64,000 nucleotides of DNA. Origin: Pseudomonas sp. GV071 (GTDB lineage: Bacteria; Pseudomonadota; Gammaproteobacteria; Pseudomonadales; Pseudomonadaceae). Location: contig NZ_QAOJ01000018.1 of NCBI RefSeq assembly GCF_003050835.1, forward strand, positions 1-64,000, in the 5' to 3' direction. Numbering within the stretch: the first letter of the stretch is position 1; the number at the start of each line of letters is the position of its first letter. Both the position numbers and the translations under genes were made by a program. A model generated the notes under the pieces. That model did no database searches. It was not told where the DNA came from and saw only the letters and a list, made by a program, of their open reading frames with translations. Below, in pieces: positions 33,952-43,052 of the stretch.

Positions 33952-34467
33952 TCACTGCTTGTTCAACGCATCCTGCAAGGCTCCGGAGCACACCAGCACG
34001 CCCGCCCCGCCCGACAGGCATTTGTATTGCTCACGCTCTTTGCCGGTACTGGCCAGGCAGTCCTTCAAGGTGATTTCGCTTTTGGCTTTATCCAGCCCCT
34101 GCACCGCCTGGTTGTACTGGTCGGTGGTGAGCTTGCCCTGCTGTTTGCGTTCGCGGGCAATGTCTTTGAGGTTGGGCAAATCTATGCCGGTCCAGCGGAT
34201 GGCCTCGCTGCACATTTTTTCATCGGCGGAACCTGCGGCCGCGCTGCTGCCAGCCATGCTGCTATCGCTGGTCGAGCCGACTGGCGTCGGAGGTGGGCCG
34301 TCGCTGACGTAACCCTGGTTGATTTTGACTTCTTTGATCGGCTGAGTAGCCGGCGGCTGGTTGCCGAAGTGCTTCTGGCCGTTTTCGTCGACCCAGGTGT
34401 ACACCTGAGCCTGTAGAGGCAATACGCAGCCGAGAAGGAGTAAGGGGAGTAAGCGGCGACCGACCAT
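33952..34467 (-). CDS. DUF4124-domain periplasmic protein
   Basis: 171 aa with a signal peptide ending near LQA-QV at residue 20. The mature protein starts with the DUF4124 signature VYTWVDENGQKHFGNQPP, a small beta motif common in exported gammaproteobacterial proteins. A Ser/Ala-rich linker follows, and a C-terminal region contains four cysteines (M-C-S-E-A, K-D-C-L, Y-K-C-L, V-C-S-G) that probably form disulfides. Function unknown. Confidence 0.8.
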   Translation of the reverse strand: MVGRRLLPLLLLGCVLPLQAQVYTWVDENGQKHFGNQPPATQPIKEVKINQGYVSDGPPPTPVGSTSDSSMAGSSAAAGSADEKMCSEAIRWTGIDLPNLKDIARERKQQGKLTTDQYNQAVQGLDKAKSEITLKDCLASTGKEREQYKCLSGGAGVLVCSGALQDALNKQ

Positions 34468-34542
34468 CGATAAGTCCTTTTAGTGAGCGCAGGGCGCACT
34501 CTAGTCAGCGGCCACTCACTTGCCAAGAGCCGGCCGACGCGC

Positions 34543-35016
34543 CTAGTGCACACCCCGCATGCTGAACATCCGTGCGTCGTAAACGAAAGTCTGGCTGTTG
34601 CGCACCTGGATATCGAAGCGCGCGCGGTGGTTGGGGGTGAGCACGATGTTGCGGGCCAGCGGGTTGACCACCGAGGGAATGATCAAGCCGAACTTGCCCG
34701 AGCGCTGCAGAAAATCCGTGCCGTACTGGCGGCTTGGCGCATCGGCGGGCAGGTTGTCCCAGCCAGCCGGCAAGTCGCTGAGCGCGGGCTGGACATACAA
34801 CCCGGCGTCATCCGGTAACTCCACCTCCACCATCACCATCGCTACCAATGGCGGGCCGCTCTGGTGCACAAAGGTTTCCAGCACGCAGGTCGACGAATCC
34901 AGGCCCAGGTAGATTGCCGGCACATCTTGCGCATTCCAGCGGCCACCCGCGATGGCTGCACCCATACCATCAAAATTGTCCGCCCACTTGGCTTTGCACA
35001 ACCGCCAGGCCCGCAT
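34543..35016 (-). CDS. RES-domain toxin of type II toxin-antitoxin pair
   Basis: 157 aa. It begins MRAWRLCKAKWADNFDGMGA and has the RES features: GGRWNAQDVPAIYLGLDSST with the conserved Arg and Glu (STCVLETF) and the late Ser-containing LARNIVLTPNH. RES toxins degrade NAD+ or modify proteins with ADP-ribose from it. It starts at 35016, overlapping the antitoxin stop by one base (TGATG), so toxin translation depends on antitoxin translation. The frame extends upstream, but that part is antitoxin-coding DNA. Confidence 0.85.
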   Translation of the reverse strand: MRAWRLCKAKWADNFDGMGAAIAGGRWNAQDVPAIYLGLDSSTCVLETFVHQSGPPLVAMVMVEVELPDDAGLYVQPALSDLPAGWDNLPADAPSRQYGTDFLQRSGKFGLIIPSVVNPLARNIVLTPNHRARFDIQVRNSQTFVYDARMFSMRGVH

Positions 35017-35612
35017 CAGGCCACGCCACCGTACTCGATGGCGCGCAACACCCGGCGCACCTGGCCGGCACTGATGTCGTTGTCGCACATGGCCAGCGGT
35101 GCCTGGCCGCCGAGCGCCACGTTGTCGCGTTTCATCCAGGCGGTGGCCTTGCTTTCGTCTTCGAACACGTCCGTGGCCAACGCCGTTACAGCGGCAATGC
35201 GCAGCATGCGTTCGCTGGTGGACGGGTCGAGCAACGCGTTGTCACGACTTTTGCGGATGAGGGTCGATTCCGACACCAGCAATAACTTGGCCAACTCGCC
35301 CACGGAAATATCGAAGGTCTGGCCCAGGCTGCGGGCAAAGTTGGCGCTCAACCCGTGGCGGATAAACCCCACCTGCACCTCGTCACTCATGCCCGGCATG
35401 CCGCGGGTTATGGCTTGAAAATCGTCCGGGTCGTCCGGGTCGTCCGCCCAGGCGTGCTCAGGAAGTGGCGGCCGATTGCTGGACACCTCGGCCTGATAGT
35501 GCGCCGCTTCCTCGGCAATGGCGGCGGTCGCGGGTTTGCGTGCTTCACGGGTTTTGTGGTTACCCGCAGTTGCTGCCTTAGAACGGTCTTTGGATGAATC
35601 GCGGGAAGCCAT
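35016..35612 (-). CDS. Xre/ParS-type antitoxin (DUF2384) for the RES toxin
   Basis: 198 aa. The C-terminal region has the antitoxin Xre/MbcA/ParS toxin-binding pattern (SERMLRIAAVTALATDVFED, then TAWMKRDNVALGGQAPLAM), and an Xre-like helix-turn-helix lies near residues 95-130 (ISVGELAKLLLVSESTLIRK). The N-terminal 70 residues are charged and probably disordered, longer than in most homologues. AGGAGG lies five bases before ATG 35612. Such antitoxins usually repress their own promoter. Confidence 0.85.
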   Translation of the reverse strand: MASRDSSKDRSKAATAGNHKTREARKPATAAIAEEAAHYQAEVSSNRPPLPEHAWADDPDDPDDFQAITRGMPGMSDEVQVGFIRHGLSANFARSLGQTFDISVGELAKLLLVSESTLIRKSRDNALLDPSTSERMLRIAAVTALATDVFEDESKATAWMKRDNVALGGQAPLAMCDNDISAGQVRRVLRAIEYGGVA

Positions 35613-35813
35613 GGCTACCTCCTGTCAGTCATTTGACTGAATAAGTCAACGCAAATGACAGTACACCCCAGGCCGTCGCTTGGAAAGCTGAAAGCCATGT
35701 AGGACCTCTACCGCCAGCCGCGCGGTGGTGGACACTCACGCCAGGCAACTTTTCCTGCTCGCGCCCCGGTACTATTTCCACACTCTGCCCTTCTCCCTAT
35801 TCGAGCACCCTGC

Positions 35814-36389
35814 ATGAACACCATCGCCCCCGTCGAACTGCCCAAGGCCTACCGTTTGCTCAACCACGGCCCCACCGTACTGGTGTCGGCGCGTCATGCC
35901 GGGGTGAGCAATGTAATGGCGGCGGCCTGGGCCTGCGCGCTGGATTTCATGCCACCCAAGCTCACCGTGGTGTTGGACAAGGCCACCCGCACCCGAGCCC
36001 TGGTGGAGAACAGCGGTGTGTTTGTCATCCAGGTGCCGACTGCGGCGCAGGCGCAACTGACCCACAGGGTCGGCAATCGCAGCCTGGCCGAAGCGCCAGA
36101 CAAACTCGCCGAAGCCGGCGTCGAGTTGTTCGACATGCCCGGCCACGACCTGCCGTTTGTGGCCGGCTGTTCAGCCTGGCTGGCCTGCCGTCTGATCCCC
36201 GAACCGCACAACCAGCAGACCTATGATTTGTTCATTGCCGAAGTGGTTGGTGCCTGGGCTGACACCCGCGCGTTTTCCAATGGCCACTGGCAGTTCGAAC
36301 AAGCCGACCCGGCCTTGCGCAGCCTGCATTACGTGGCAGGCGGGCAGTTTTATCTGACCGGCGAATCCTGCGTGGTCAAGGTCGATTAA
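35814..36389 (+). CDS. Flavin reductase family protein
   Basis: 191 aa. The flavin-reductase-like split-barrel fold is indicated by PTVLVSARHAGVSNVMAAAW near the N-terminus, FMPPKLTVVLDKATRTR, the SGVFVIQVP strand and the closing LHYVAGGQFYLTG. Members bind FMN and reduce flavins or serve as partners of monooxygenases. No monooxygenase is adjacent. The upstream 150 nt are free for a promoter. Confidence 0.85.
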   Translation: MNTIAPVELPKAYRLLNHGPTVLVSARHAGVSNVMAAAWACALDFMPPKLTVVLDKATRTRALVENSGVFVIQVPTAAQAQLTHRVGNRSLAEAPDKLAEAGVELFDMPGHDLPFVAGCSAWLACRLIPEPHNQQTYDLFIAEVVGAWADTRAFSNGHWQFEQADPALRSLHYVAGGQFYLTGESCVVKVD

Positions 36390-36530
36390 CGCGCTGCAGC
36401 GCGGTTGGAAAAACGGTCTACGCTCACCCGGTCGAATCCTTCGCTGGCAACAGATGGCGCAAGGTCGATGCCTTGCATCGCCCGCCGCCGCAGGGGGCAT
36501 TCTCGCCTCACCTATTCTGGAGCCTCACCG

Positions 36531-37439
36531 ATGATTCGGACGTTGTTCGCTGCGCTCACCCTGCTCGCCTTGAGCGTTTCGGCTCAGGCCGAAATGCCCG
36601 CTTTCCCTGCTTCCTTCCATACCCAGGAAATACCCACTGAAGGCGCCAAACTGCACGTACGTGTCGGCGGCAAAGGCCCGGCAGTTCTGTTGATCCATGG
36701 CTTTGGCGACACAGGCGACATGTGGGCACCGCTGGCCACCGAGCTGGCCAAGAACCACACCGTGGTGGTGCCAGATTTGCGCGGCATGGGCCTGTCGTCG
36801 ATCCCCAACGACCGCTATGACAAGAAAACCCAGGCCGCCGATATGCGCGCCGTATTGGCAGCGCTGGGCATCGAGAAGTCCGTGGTGGTTGGCCATGACA
36901 TCGGCACCATGGTCGCCTATGCCTATGCAGCCCGTTACCCGGAACTCACTGAGCAGTTGGTGGTGATGGATGCACCGGTACCAGGCATTCCGCCGTGGAA
37001 CGACATCGTGCGCTCGCCGATGCTCTGGCATTTCGACTTCGGCGGTGCAGACGCCGAACGCCTGGTGGCTGGCCGCGAACGCATCTACCTCGACCGTTTC
37101 TGGAACGAATTCGCCGGTACCCCGAGCAAGATCGACGAAGCCACCCGCCAGCACTACGCCAAGCTCTACGCCCGCCCCGGCGCTATGCACGCCGCCTTCT
37201 CCCAGTTCCACGCCATTCGCCAGGACGCCATCGACAATCAGGCCTCACTGGCCAAGCGTCTACCGATGCCGGTGTTGGCCATTGGTGGGGAGAAATCCTT
37301 CGGCGCCAATGAAGCGCTGGTGATGCGCAACGCGGCCGATCAGGTCACCGAAGTGGTGGTGCCTGGCGCTGGCCATTGGCTGATGGAAGAGGCGCCGACC
37401 CAGACCATCACCGCCATCACCAAGTTCATCGCCAAGTAG
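36531..37439 (+). CDS. Secreted alpha/beta hydrolase, epoxide-hydrolase-like
   Basis: 302 aa with a signal peptide ending near AQA-EM at residue 20. The oxyanion motif is LLIHGFGDTGDMW, and the nucleophile elbow is VVVGHDIGTM with Asp123, which points to epoxide hydrolases or dehalogenases rather than esterases. The His of the triad is in GAGHWLMEEAP near the C-terminus. The likely site of action is the periplasm. CTGGAG precedes ATG 36531. The substrate is unknown. Confidence 0.85.
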   Translation: MIRTLFAALTLLALSVSAQAEMPAFPASFHTQEIPTEGAKLHVRVGGKGPAVLLIHGFGDTGDMWAPLATELAKNHTVVVPDLRGMGLSSIPNDRYDKKTQAADMRAVLAALGIEKSVVVGHDIGTMVAYAYAARYPELTEQLVVMDAPVPGIPPWNDIVRSPMLWHFDFGGADAERLVAGRERIYLDRFWNEFAGTPSKIDEATRQHYAKLYARPGAMHAAFSQFHAIRQDAIDNQASLAKRLPMPVLAIGGEKSFGANEALVMRNAADQVTEVVVPGAGHWLMEEAPTQTITAITKFIAK

Positions 37440-37446
37440 CGGTGCC

Positions 37447-38235
37447 CTAGCCTTCAGCCACCCGCACATTGAGGCCCTGGCGCCGGTAATCGTCGAGATC
37501 ACCGGAGGCGACCCGGGCTTCGGTGTACAGGCTGTGGATGCGGTTGCAGGGGGCGATCACGAACGGCTCAACGGCGCCCAGTTTGTCGGCAGTGGTCACC
37601 GCGATCACGTGGGAGGCGCAGTCGAGCATCGCCCGTTTCAGCTGTACTTCCTCGAATCGCGGCGAGCTCAGGCCCACTTCCGGGTGCAGCGCGCACACGC
37701 CGGTGAACAGCAGGTCGGCCTTGACGCTATTGATCAGCTGCAACGCTTCCTGGCCATTGGCGGCCATGGTCTGCGGGTTCAGTTGGCCGCCGGCGACGAT
37801 CACGCTGACGCCCGGATGGTCAGCCAGGGCAATGGCAGTCATCGGCGAAGCGGTAATCGCCGTGATGCGGATATCCACCGGCAGCGAGCGGGCGATCTGC
37901 AGCGGCGTGGTGCCGGAGTCGAACACCACCACCTGGCCGTTCTGTACCTGCTGGGCGGCCAGTTGCGCGAGTTGGCGTTTGACCTCGGCGGGTTCGTTAA
38001 GGCGAGCGAAGTAGTCCTTGCCCGAATCCCGTGGCCGCGGCAGCGCGCCGCCGTGTACGCGCTGCACCAGGCCAGCCTCGGCGAGCTCGGCAAGATCCCG
38101 GCGAATGGTGTCTTCGGAGACTTCGAAATGGCTGCTCAAAGCCGAGGCCAGCACACGGCCGTCGCGTTCGAGCAGCAGCAGAATCTTCTGCCGGCGAACC
38201 TGGGGCAAGTCGGTGACCACGTGCTGGTTTTGCAT
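37447..38235 (-). CDS. DeoR-family transcriptional regulator
   Basis: 262 aa. The N-terminal DeoR helix-turn-helix (RRQKILLLLERDGRVLASAL, then SEDTIRRDLAELAEAGLVQR) precedes a C-terminal sugar-phosphate sensor domain with VFDSGTTPLQIARSL and VIAVTTADKLG. Such proteins usually repress sugar or nucleoside use and respond to a phosphorylated intermediate. Its target is not obvious here; the convergent hydrolase ends seven bases away. Confidence 0.87.
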   Translation of the reverse strand: MQNQHVVTDLPQVRRQKILLLLERDGRVLASALSSHFEVSEDTIRRDLAELAEAGLVQRVHGGALPRPRDSGKDYFARLNEPAEVKRQLAQLAAQQVQNGQVVVFDSGTTPLQIARSLPVDIRITAITASPMTAIALADHPGVSVIVAGGQLNPQTMAANGQEALQLINSVKADLLFTGVCALHPEVGLSSPRFEEVQLKRAMLDCASHVIAVTTADKLGAVEPFVIAPCNRIHSLYTEARVASGDLDDYRRQGLNVRVAEG

Positions 38236-38382
38236 GTTTATGCCTGCTTGTGCTGGTTTTTGCGGGTTACTGCGAGATTAGCGAAGCAACCCGTCTAACT
38301 CAAGGCCGCGCTGGCGTTTTTTGCAGCGCCCGGCGCGGCTCTTGTAGACTCCCCCAGCTTTAGTGCCTGTGGTTTTAGTCCA

Positions 38383-40230
38383 ATGCATGTTTCCCGCTTT
38401 AGTCGGCAACTGCTGGCCTGCCTGCTGTTGGCTGTCAGCCTGTTGAGTTCGCCGAGTTGGGCCGCTGAGCCGCTTGATGTGGCCGCGCTGAGTGACCAGC
38501 CGCTGTCGCTGACTGCCCACGTCGCCCTGCTGGAAGACCCCGACCGTTCCCTGACCCTGGCCGATGTGCAGCGCCCCGAGCTGGCCGCACGCTTCACCAC
38601 CGACCTGCCCGCCAGCAGCGCCCTGGGCCTGGGTTTTACCCGCTCGGCTTACTGGTTGCGTCTGCCGCTACGCAACACCAGCAGCAGCGACGTGCAACGC
38701 ATGCTGGCGGTGGAAAACCCGCGCATCTCGGTTATCCAGGCCTACCTGCCCGACGCTCAAGGTCAGTACCAAGTGGTGGTCACCGGCTGCGACATGCCGG
38801 GCAGCAGCAAGGTCTACCCCAATCGTAATTACATCTTCCCCATCAGCCTGCCGGCGCACAGCGAGCAGGTGATCTACCTGCGCATGGAATCCAGTGTCGG
38901 CCTGCTGATTCCGCTGCAGTTGTGGACGCCGCAGGCCTTCCACGCCCACGAGCGCGATGACTACGTCGGTCAGGCCTGGTACTTCGGCATTGCCACGGCA
39001 ATGATCCTCTTCAACCTGATGCTGCTGGTGTCGCTGCGCGACCGCATCTACCTGCTGTACGTAACCTTCGCCACCTGCACCTTCGCCACCCTGGCGATCA
39101 AGAACGGCCTGGCTCCGGACTTGCTCCTGGGCGGCGTGCCGCTGAATTCCAACGCGGTGTATTACTCCGGCACCTCGCTGGCGCTCGCCGCCATGTTGCT
39201 GTTCATGCGGCGCATGCTGGGCACACCTCAGTTGTTGCCCCGCACCGACCGCCTGCTAATCGCGCTGGTGGCGCTGTACCTGCTCACCCCGCTGGCTTAT
39301 GCCGTGGCCCTGCCGCTGTTTTCACGCGCGGCGATTCTGCTCAACCTGGCTACCGCCCTGGTGGTGATCGGGGTTGGCGTGGCGGCGGCGCTGAAGCGCC
39401 AACGCAGTGCCTATTTCTTCCTCGGTGCCTTCGCCCTGTTGATGCTCGGCGGCGCGATGACCTCACTGCGCGCCATGGGTGTGATGCCCACCAACCTGTT
39501 CACTGTGGATGGCATCCAGCTCGGCTCGGCGATGGAAATGATCTTGCTGGCCTTTGCCCTGGCCGACCGTTACAACGTCATGCGCCGGGAAAAAGCGCGG
39601 GTGCGCGAGCAACTGCTGCACACCCAACAGCAACTGGTACACACCCTGCTAAGCTCCGAGCGCGAGCTGGAGCAGCGCGTCGCCCAGCGCACCGAAGAGC
39701 TGCAGGTGCTCAACAGCAAACTGGAAACCCTGAGCCTCACCGACGCCCTCACCGGCATCGCCAACCGTCGCCATTTCGATGAGGTGCTGGAACAGGAATG
39801 GGCGCGCGCACAACGCATCGGCTCGCCCCTGGCCCTGGCGATTCTCGACGTTGACTGGTTCAAACCGTACAACGATCACTACGGCCACCCGGCCGGCGAC
39901 GCCTGTCTACGGCAGATCGCCCAGACACTGGCCTCCACCGTGTGCCGCTCCAGCGACCTGGTGGCCCGTTATGGCGGCGAAGAGTTCGTCTTCCTCGCGC
40001 CCATGACCGACGCCGCCGGCGCCCAGGCCATGGCGCGCAAAGTGGTGCAGGCAGTGGCGGCGCAAGCGTTGCCGCACGAGGTTTCACCACTTGGCCATGT
40101 CAGTGTCAGCGTCGGCGTGGTCAGCCTGCTGCCCAGCGCCGACAGCAACCCGCAGATGCTGCTGCAACACGCCGATGCGGCCCTCTATCAGGCGAAAAAA
40201 CAGGGCCGCAACCGCGTCGGCCACGAATAA
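38383..40230 (+). CDS. Diguanylate cyclase with 7TMR-DISM sensor
   Basis: 615 aa. A signal peptide (about 1-27) leads into a periplasmic 7TMR-DISMED2-type beta domain (about 45-185), seven membrane helices (about 195-400), a coiled coil (about 405-450) and a GGDEF domain. The active site is GGEEF at residues 531-535, and RSSD precedes it by five residues, matching the inhibitory c-di-GMP site. It should thus make c-di-GMP in response to an external ligand, with product feedback. There is no neighbouring effector. Confidence 0.92.
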   Translation: MHVSRFSRQLLACLLLAVSLLSSPSWAAEPLDVAALSDQPLSLTAHVALLEDPDRSLTLADVQRPELAARFTTDLPASSALGLGFTRSAYWLRLPLRNTSSSDVQRMLAVENPRISVIQAYLPDAQGQYQVVVTGCDMPGSSKVYPNRNYIFPISLPAHSEQVIYLRMESSVGLLIPLQLWTPQAFHAHERDDYVGQAWYFGIATAMILFNLMLLVSLRDRIYLLYVTFATCTFATLAIKNGLAPDLLLGGVPLNSNAVYYSGTSLALAAMLLFMRRMLGTPQLLPRTDRLLIALVALYLLTPLAYAVALPLFSRAAILLNLATALVVIGVGVAAALKRQRSAYFFLGAFALLMLGGAMTSLRAMGVMPTNLFTVDGIQLGSAMEMILLAFALADRYNVMRREKARVREQLLHTQQQLVHTLLSSERELEQRVAQRTEELQVLNSKLETLSLTDALTGIANRRHFDEVLEQEWARAQRIGSPLALAILDVDWFKPYNDHYGHPAGDACLRQIAQTLASTVCRSSDLVARYGGEEFVFLAPMTDAAGAQAMARKVVQAVAAQALPHEVSPLGHVSVSVGVVSLLPSADSNPQMLLQHADAALYQAKKQGRNRVGHE

Positions 40231-40371
40231 CTGCGCACTTCGCCCGGGCCTGGAATTTTTCCCGGCACCGGCAACCGGCTGATCTACGCTGTTGGTAATC
40301 AACAGAGCAGCGGACCGGCCCGTATCGAGCCCCACCGCTGCCCCCCTGAACCGCGTACTAAGGAACAGTCG

Positions 40372-41715
40372 ATGGCCGGGTCGAGCAAAAAAATGAGCCT
40401 GATGGGCTTAACCACCTTGGTGGCGGTGAACATGATGGGCTCGGGCATCATCATGCTGCCCACCAACATGGCGCAGCTGGGCGCCGTGTCGTTGTTGTCC
40501 TGGGTGATCACGGCAATAGGCTCGATGGCCATTGCCTACTGCTTTGCCCAGTGCGGCATTTACTGCACCCGCGCCGGCGGCATGTCCGCCTATACCGCCG
40601 AGGCCCATGGCCGCTCGGCCTTCTTTCTCTGCTCGTTTCTGTATTTTCTGTCGTTGGCCATCGCCAATATCGCCGTGGCCATTTCCGCAGTGGGTTACCT
40701 GACCGCCTTCGTACCCTGGTTCGGCAGCGGCTCGGTACCGCTGTTCGTCGGCACCCTGGGGCTGATCTGGCTGACCATCGTGGCCAACTTCGGCGGCCCA
40801 CGAGTAACCGGGCGGATCGGCGCCATCAGCGTCTGGGGCGTGATCATTCCGGTGGCGGGCCTCAGCGTGATCGGCTGGTTCTGGTTCCAACCGAGCATCC
40901 TGATCGACGCCTGGAACCCCCGAGGCCTGCCGATTTCCGAGGCGATTTCCAGCAGCATTCCGCTGACGCTCTGGGCCTTTCTCGGCATGGAGTCGGCGGC
41001 GCAGAACTCCGACGCGGTGGAAAACCCCAAGCGCAATGTGCCCCTGGCCTGCCTGCTCGGTACCCTGGGTGCCGCGGTGGTGTACGTGCTGTCGACCACG
41101 GTGATCCAGGGCATTGTGCCCAATAGCGAGCTGGCCAATTCCTCGGCGCCGTTTGCCCTGGTGTATGCCCATATGTTCAACCCCCTGGTGGGCAACATCA
41201 TCATGGGCCTGGCGGTGGTGGCCTGCATCGGCTCGCTGCTGGGCTGGCAGTTCACCCTGGCGCAAACCGCCAAGGTCACCGCCGACCAGGACATGTTCCC
41301 TGCGCTGTTCTCCAAGGTCAGCGCGGCGAACGCGCCAATCCTCGGCATGCTGGCCTGCGGCGCCCTGCAAACGCTGATGGCGATCTCGACCATTTCGCCC
41401 GATGCCAGCGCCCAGTTCGGCAAGCTGGTCAATCTGGCGGCAGTGACCAATCTGATCCCCTTCGTCACTGCGCTGTCCGGCCTGCTGGTGATCATGTACC
41501 GGGCCAAGGTCAGCCCACCGCTGTACCAGCGCAATGTGCTGATTCTGCTGGTGGCCATGGCCTATTCGTTTTATGCCCTGTATTCCTGTGGCAAGGACGC
41601 CATGTTCGGCGGCGCCATCGTGCTGCTGATCGGCTACCTGCTGTATGGCTCAATGGCCAAACGCCTGGCTGCGCGCCTGGCCGCCCAAGCCGCGCTACCC
41701 GTGGCGGAGGCGTAA
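40372..41715 (+). CDS. APC-family amino acid/polyamine antiporter, PotE-like
   Basis: 447 aa, about 12 membrane helices. The first helix has MGLTTLVAVNMMGSGIIMLP, the substrate-binding G-S-G-I signature of amino acid-polyamine-organocation carriers, and the whole protein resembles putrescine:ornithine antiporter PotE. It lies in the inner membrane. It is followed two bases after its stop by a periplasmic binding-type protein, with DUF3302 and HlyD genes next, probably one operon. No ornithine decarboxylase is nearby, so the exchange partners are uncertain. Confidence 0.82.
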   Translation: MAGSSKKMSLMGLTTLVAVNMMGSGIIMLPTNMAQLGAVSLLSWVITAIGSMAIAYCFAQCGIYCTRAGGMSAYTAEAHGRSAFFLCSFLYFLSLAIANIAVAISAVGYLTAFVPWFGSGSVPLFVGTLGLIWLTIVANFGGPRVTGRIGAISVWGVIIPVAGLSVIGWFWFQPSILIDAWNPRGLPISEAISSSIPLTLWAFLGMESAAQNSDAVENPKRNVPLACLLGTLGAAVVYVLSTTVIQGIVPNSELANSSAPFALVYAHMFNPLVGNIIMGLAVVACIGSLLGWQFTLAQTAKVTADQDMFPALFSKVSAANAPILGMLACGALQTLMAISTISPDASAQFGKLVNLAAVTNLIPFVTALSGLLVIMYRAKVSPPLYQRNVLILLVAMAYSFYALYSCGKDAMFGGAIVLLIGYLLYGSMAKRLAARLAAQAALPVAEA

Positions 41716-41717
41716 CC

Positions 41718-42611
41718 ATGAACACCCACTTGAGCCTGTTGCTGGTCGGCCTGTTGAGCACCCTGCCCGCTATCGCCGGGGCCGATACCCTGGAGCGCGT
41801 GCGCAGCAGCCACACCCTCACCCTCGGCTACCTGCCCGACTTCGCCCCCTTCAGCAGTGACAGCGGCGGCAAACCCGAAGGCTATGCCATAGAGCTGTGC
41901 AACCAGGTGGCCGACTACCTGCGTCATCAGCCGGGGCTGGACGCCGTAAAGGTGCAGTTCAAAGCCGTCAGCCGCGCCGAGAGCATCACCGCAGTCAGCA
42001 GCGGCAGCATCGACCTGCTGTGCACCCCCACCCCGCAAACCCTGGAACGGCGCAAGACGGTCAGCTTCTCGATTCCGGTGTACACCGCCGGCCTCGCTGC
42101 CGTGGTGCGCCAGAATGCGGCCGACGACCTGGTGCGCGTGCTCAATGGCGAGACCGCCCACGAGGGGCCGACGTGGCGCGCCACGATCAATCGCGGCATC
42201 GCTCGGCATACCTTCGCCACCACCGCTGGCGGGGTCACCGAAGCCTGGATTCATCAGCAGGTGAACCGGCTGGGGGTGGTGGTCAACCTGATCAGCGTCA
42301 GCAACGACGCCGACGGCGTTCGCCAGGTCGCGCAGGGTAATGCCGATGCGTTCTTCTCCGAACGCATGCTGCTCAAGCACTACCTGAGCCAAGACCCAGA
42401 CGGCGCCAAGCTGAAAGTGCTCAACCGGATTTTCGATTACAGCCCCACCGCCATGGCCCTGCCTCGCGGTGATGAAGACTTCCACCTGCTGGTGGACAGC
42501 GCCCTCAGCGCGCTGTACCGCAGCGGCGAAATCGACCAGGCCTACAGCCGTTACTTCGGCCCGCCAGACAAAACCCTGCAGGACTTGCACAAGGTTTACG
42601 CGCTGCCATAA
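41718..42611 (+). CDS. Periplasmic amino acid-binding (SBP_bac_3) protein
   Basis: 297 aa with a signal peptide (about 1-22, AIAG-AD). It has the family 3 solute-binding pattern: LTLGYLPDFAPFSSDSGGKP, GYAIELCNQVADYL and SGSIDLLCTPTPQTLERRKT. There is no cognate permease or ATPase nearby; the neighbour upstream, two bases away, is a PotE-like carrier. An orphan binding protein beside a secondary carrier may deliver substrate or sense it. Confidence 0.82.
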   Translation: MNTHLSLLLVGLLSTLPAIAGADTLERVRSSHTLTLGYLPDFAPFSSDSGGKPEGYAIELCNQVADYLRHQPGLDAVKVQFKAVSRAESITAVSSGSIDLLCTPTPQTLERRKTVSFSIPVYTAGLAAVVRQNAADDLVRVLNGETAHEGPTWRATINRGIARHTFATTAGGVTEAWIHQQVNRLGVVVNLISVSNDADGVRQVAQGNADAFFSERMLLKHYLSQDPDGAKLKVLNRIFDYSPTAMALPRGDEDFHLLVDSALSALYRSGEIDQAYSRYFGPPDKTLQDLHKVYALP

Positions 42612-42645
42612 GCGCCCCGTTTTATTCATCTGAGGAACGCTGTTT

Positions 42646-43050
42646 ATGCTCGACTACTTCGCCCTGGGGATTCTGTTCTTCGTCGGCATCGTGCTGTTCT
42701 ACGGCATCATTGCCCTGCACGACATCCCCTACGAAATCGCCAAACACCGCAACCATCCGCACCAGGACGCGATCCACGCCACCGGCTGGGTGAGCCTGTT
42801 CACCCTGCATGTGCTGTGGCCGTTCCTGTGGATCTGGGCGACCTTGTACCGCGAGGACCGCGGCTGGGGCTTCGGCGACGGCAAAGCCCCCCGTGACCAT
42901 GTGCTGCGCCTGGAACAGCAAGTGCTCGAGCTGCAACAACGACTGGCTGCGCTGGAGGCGCAGGCACCCGTAACAGCCGCAGTCGCAGTCGCGCCAACAC
43001 CCGCCAGCGAACCGCTGCCACCGGCGGCTGACGCCGACAAGGAGCTCTGA
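42646..43050 (+). CDS. DUF3302 inner-membrane protein (YiaW-like)
   Basis: 134 aa with two predicted membrane helices (FALGILFFVGIVLFYGIIAL and ATGWVSLFTLHVLWPFLWIW) and a cytoplasmic coiled coil (VLRLEQQVLELQQRLAAL), then an Ala/Pro tail. In E. coli the homologue YiaW is encoded beside YiaV, a HlyD-type protein; the same pairing occurs here with the next gene two bases away. The role is unknown but is probably linked to envelope maintenance or export. Confidence 0.85.
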   Translation: MLDYFALGILFFVGIVLFYGIIALHDIPYEIAKHRNHPHQDAIHATGWVSLFTLHVLWPFLWIWATLYREDRGWGFGDGKAPRDHVLRLEQQVLELQQRLAALEAQAPVTAAVAVAPTPASEPLPPAADADKEL

Positions 43051-43052
43051 AC

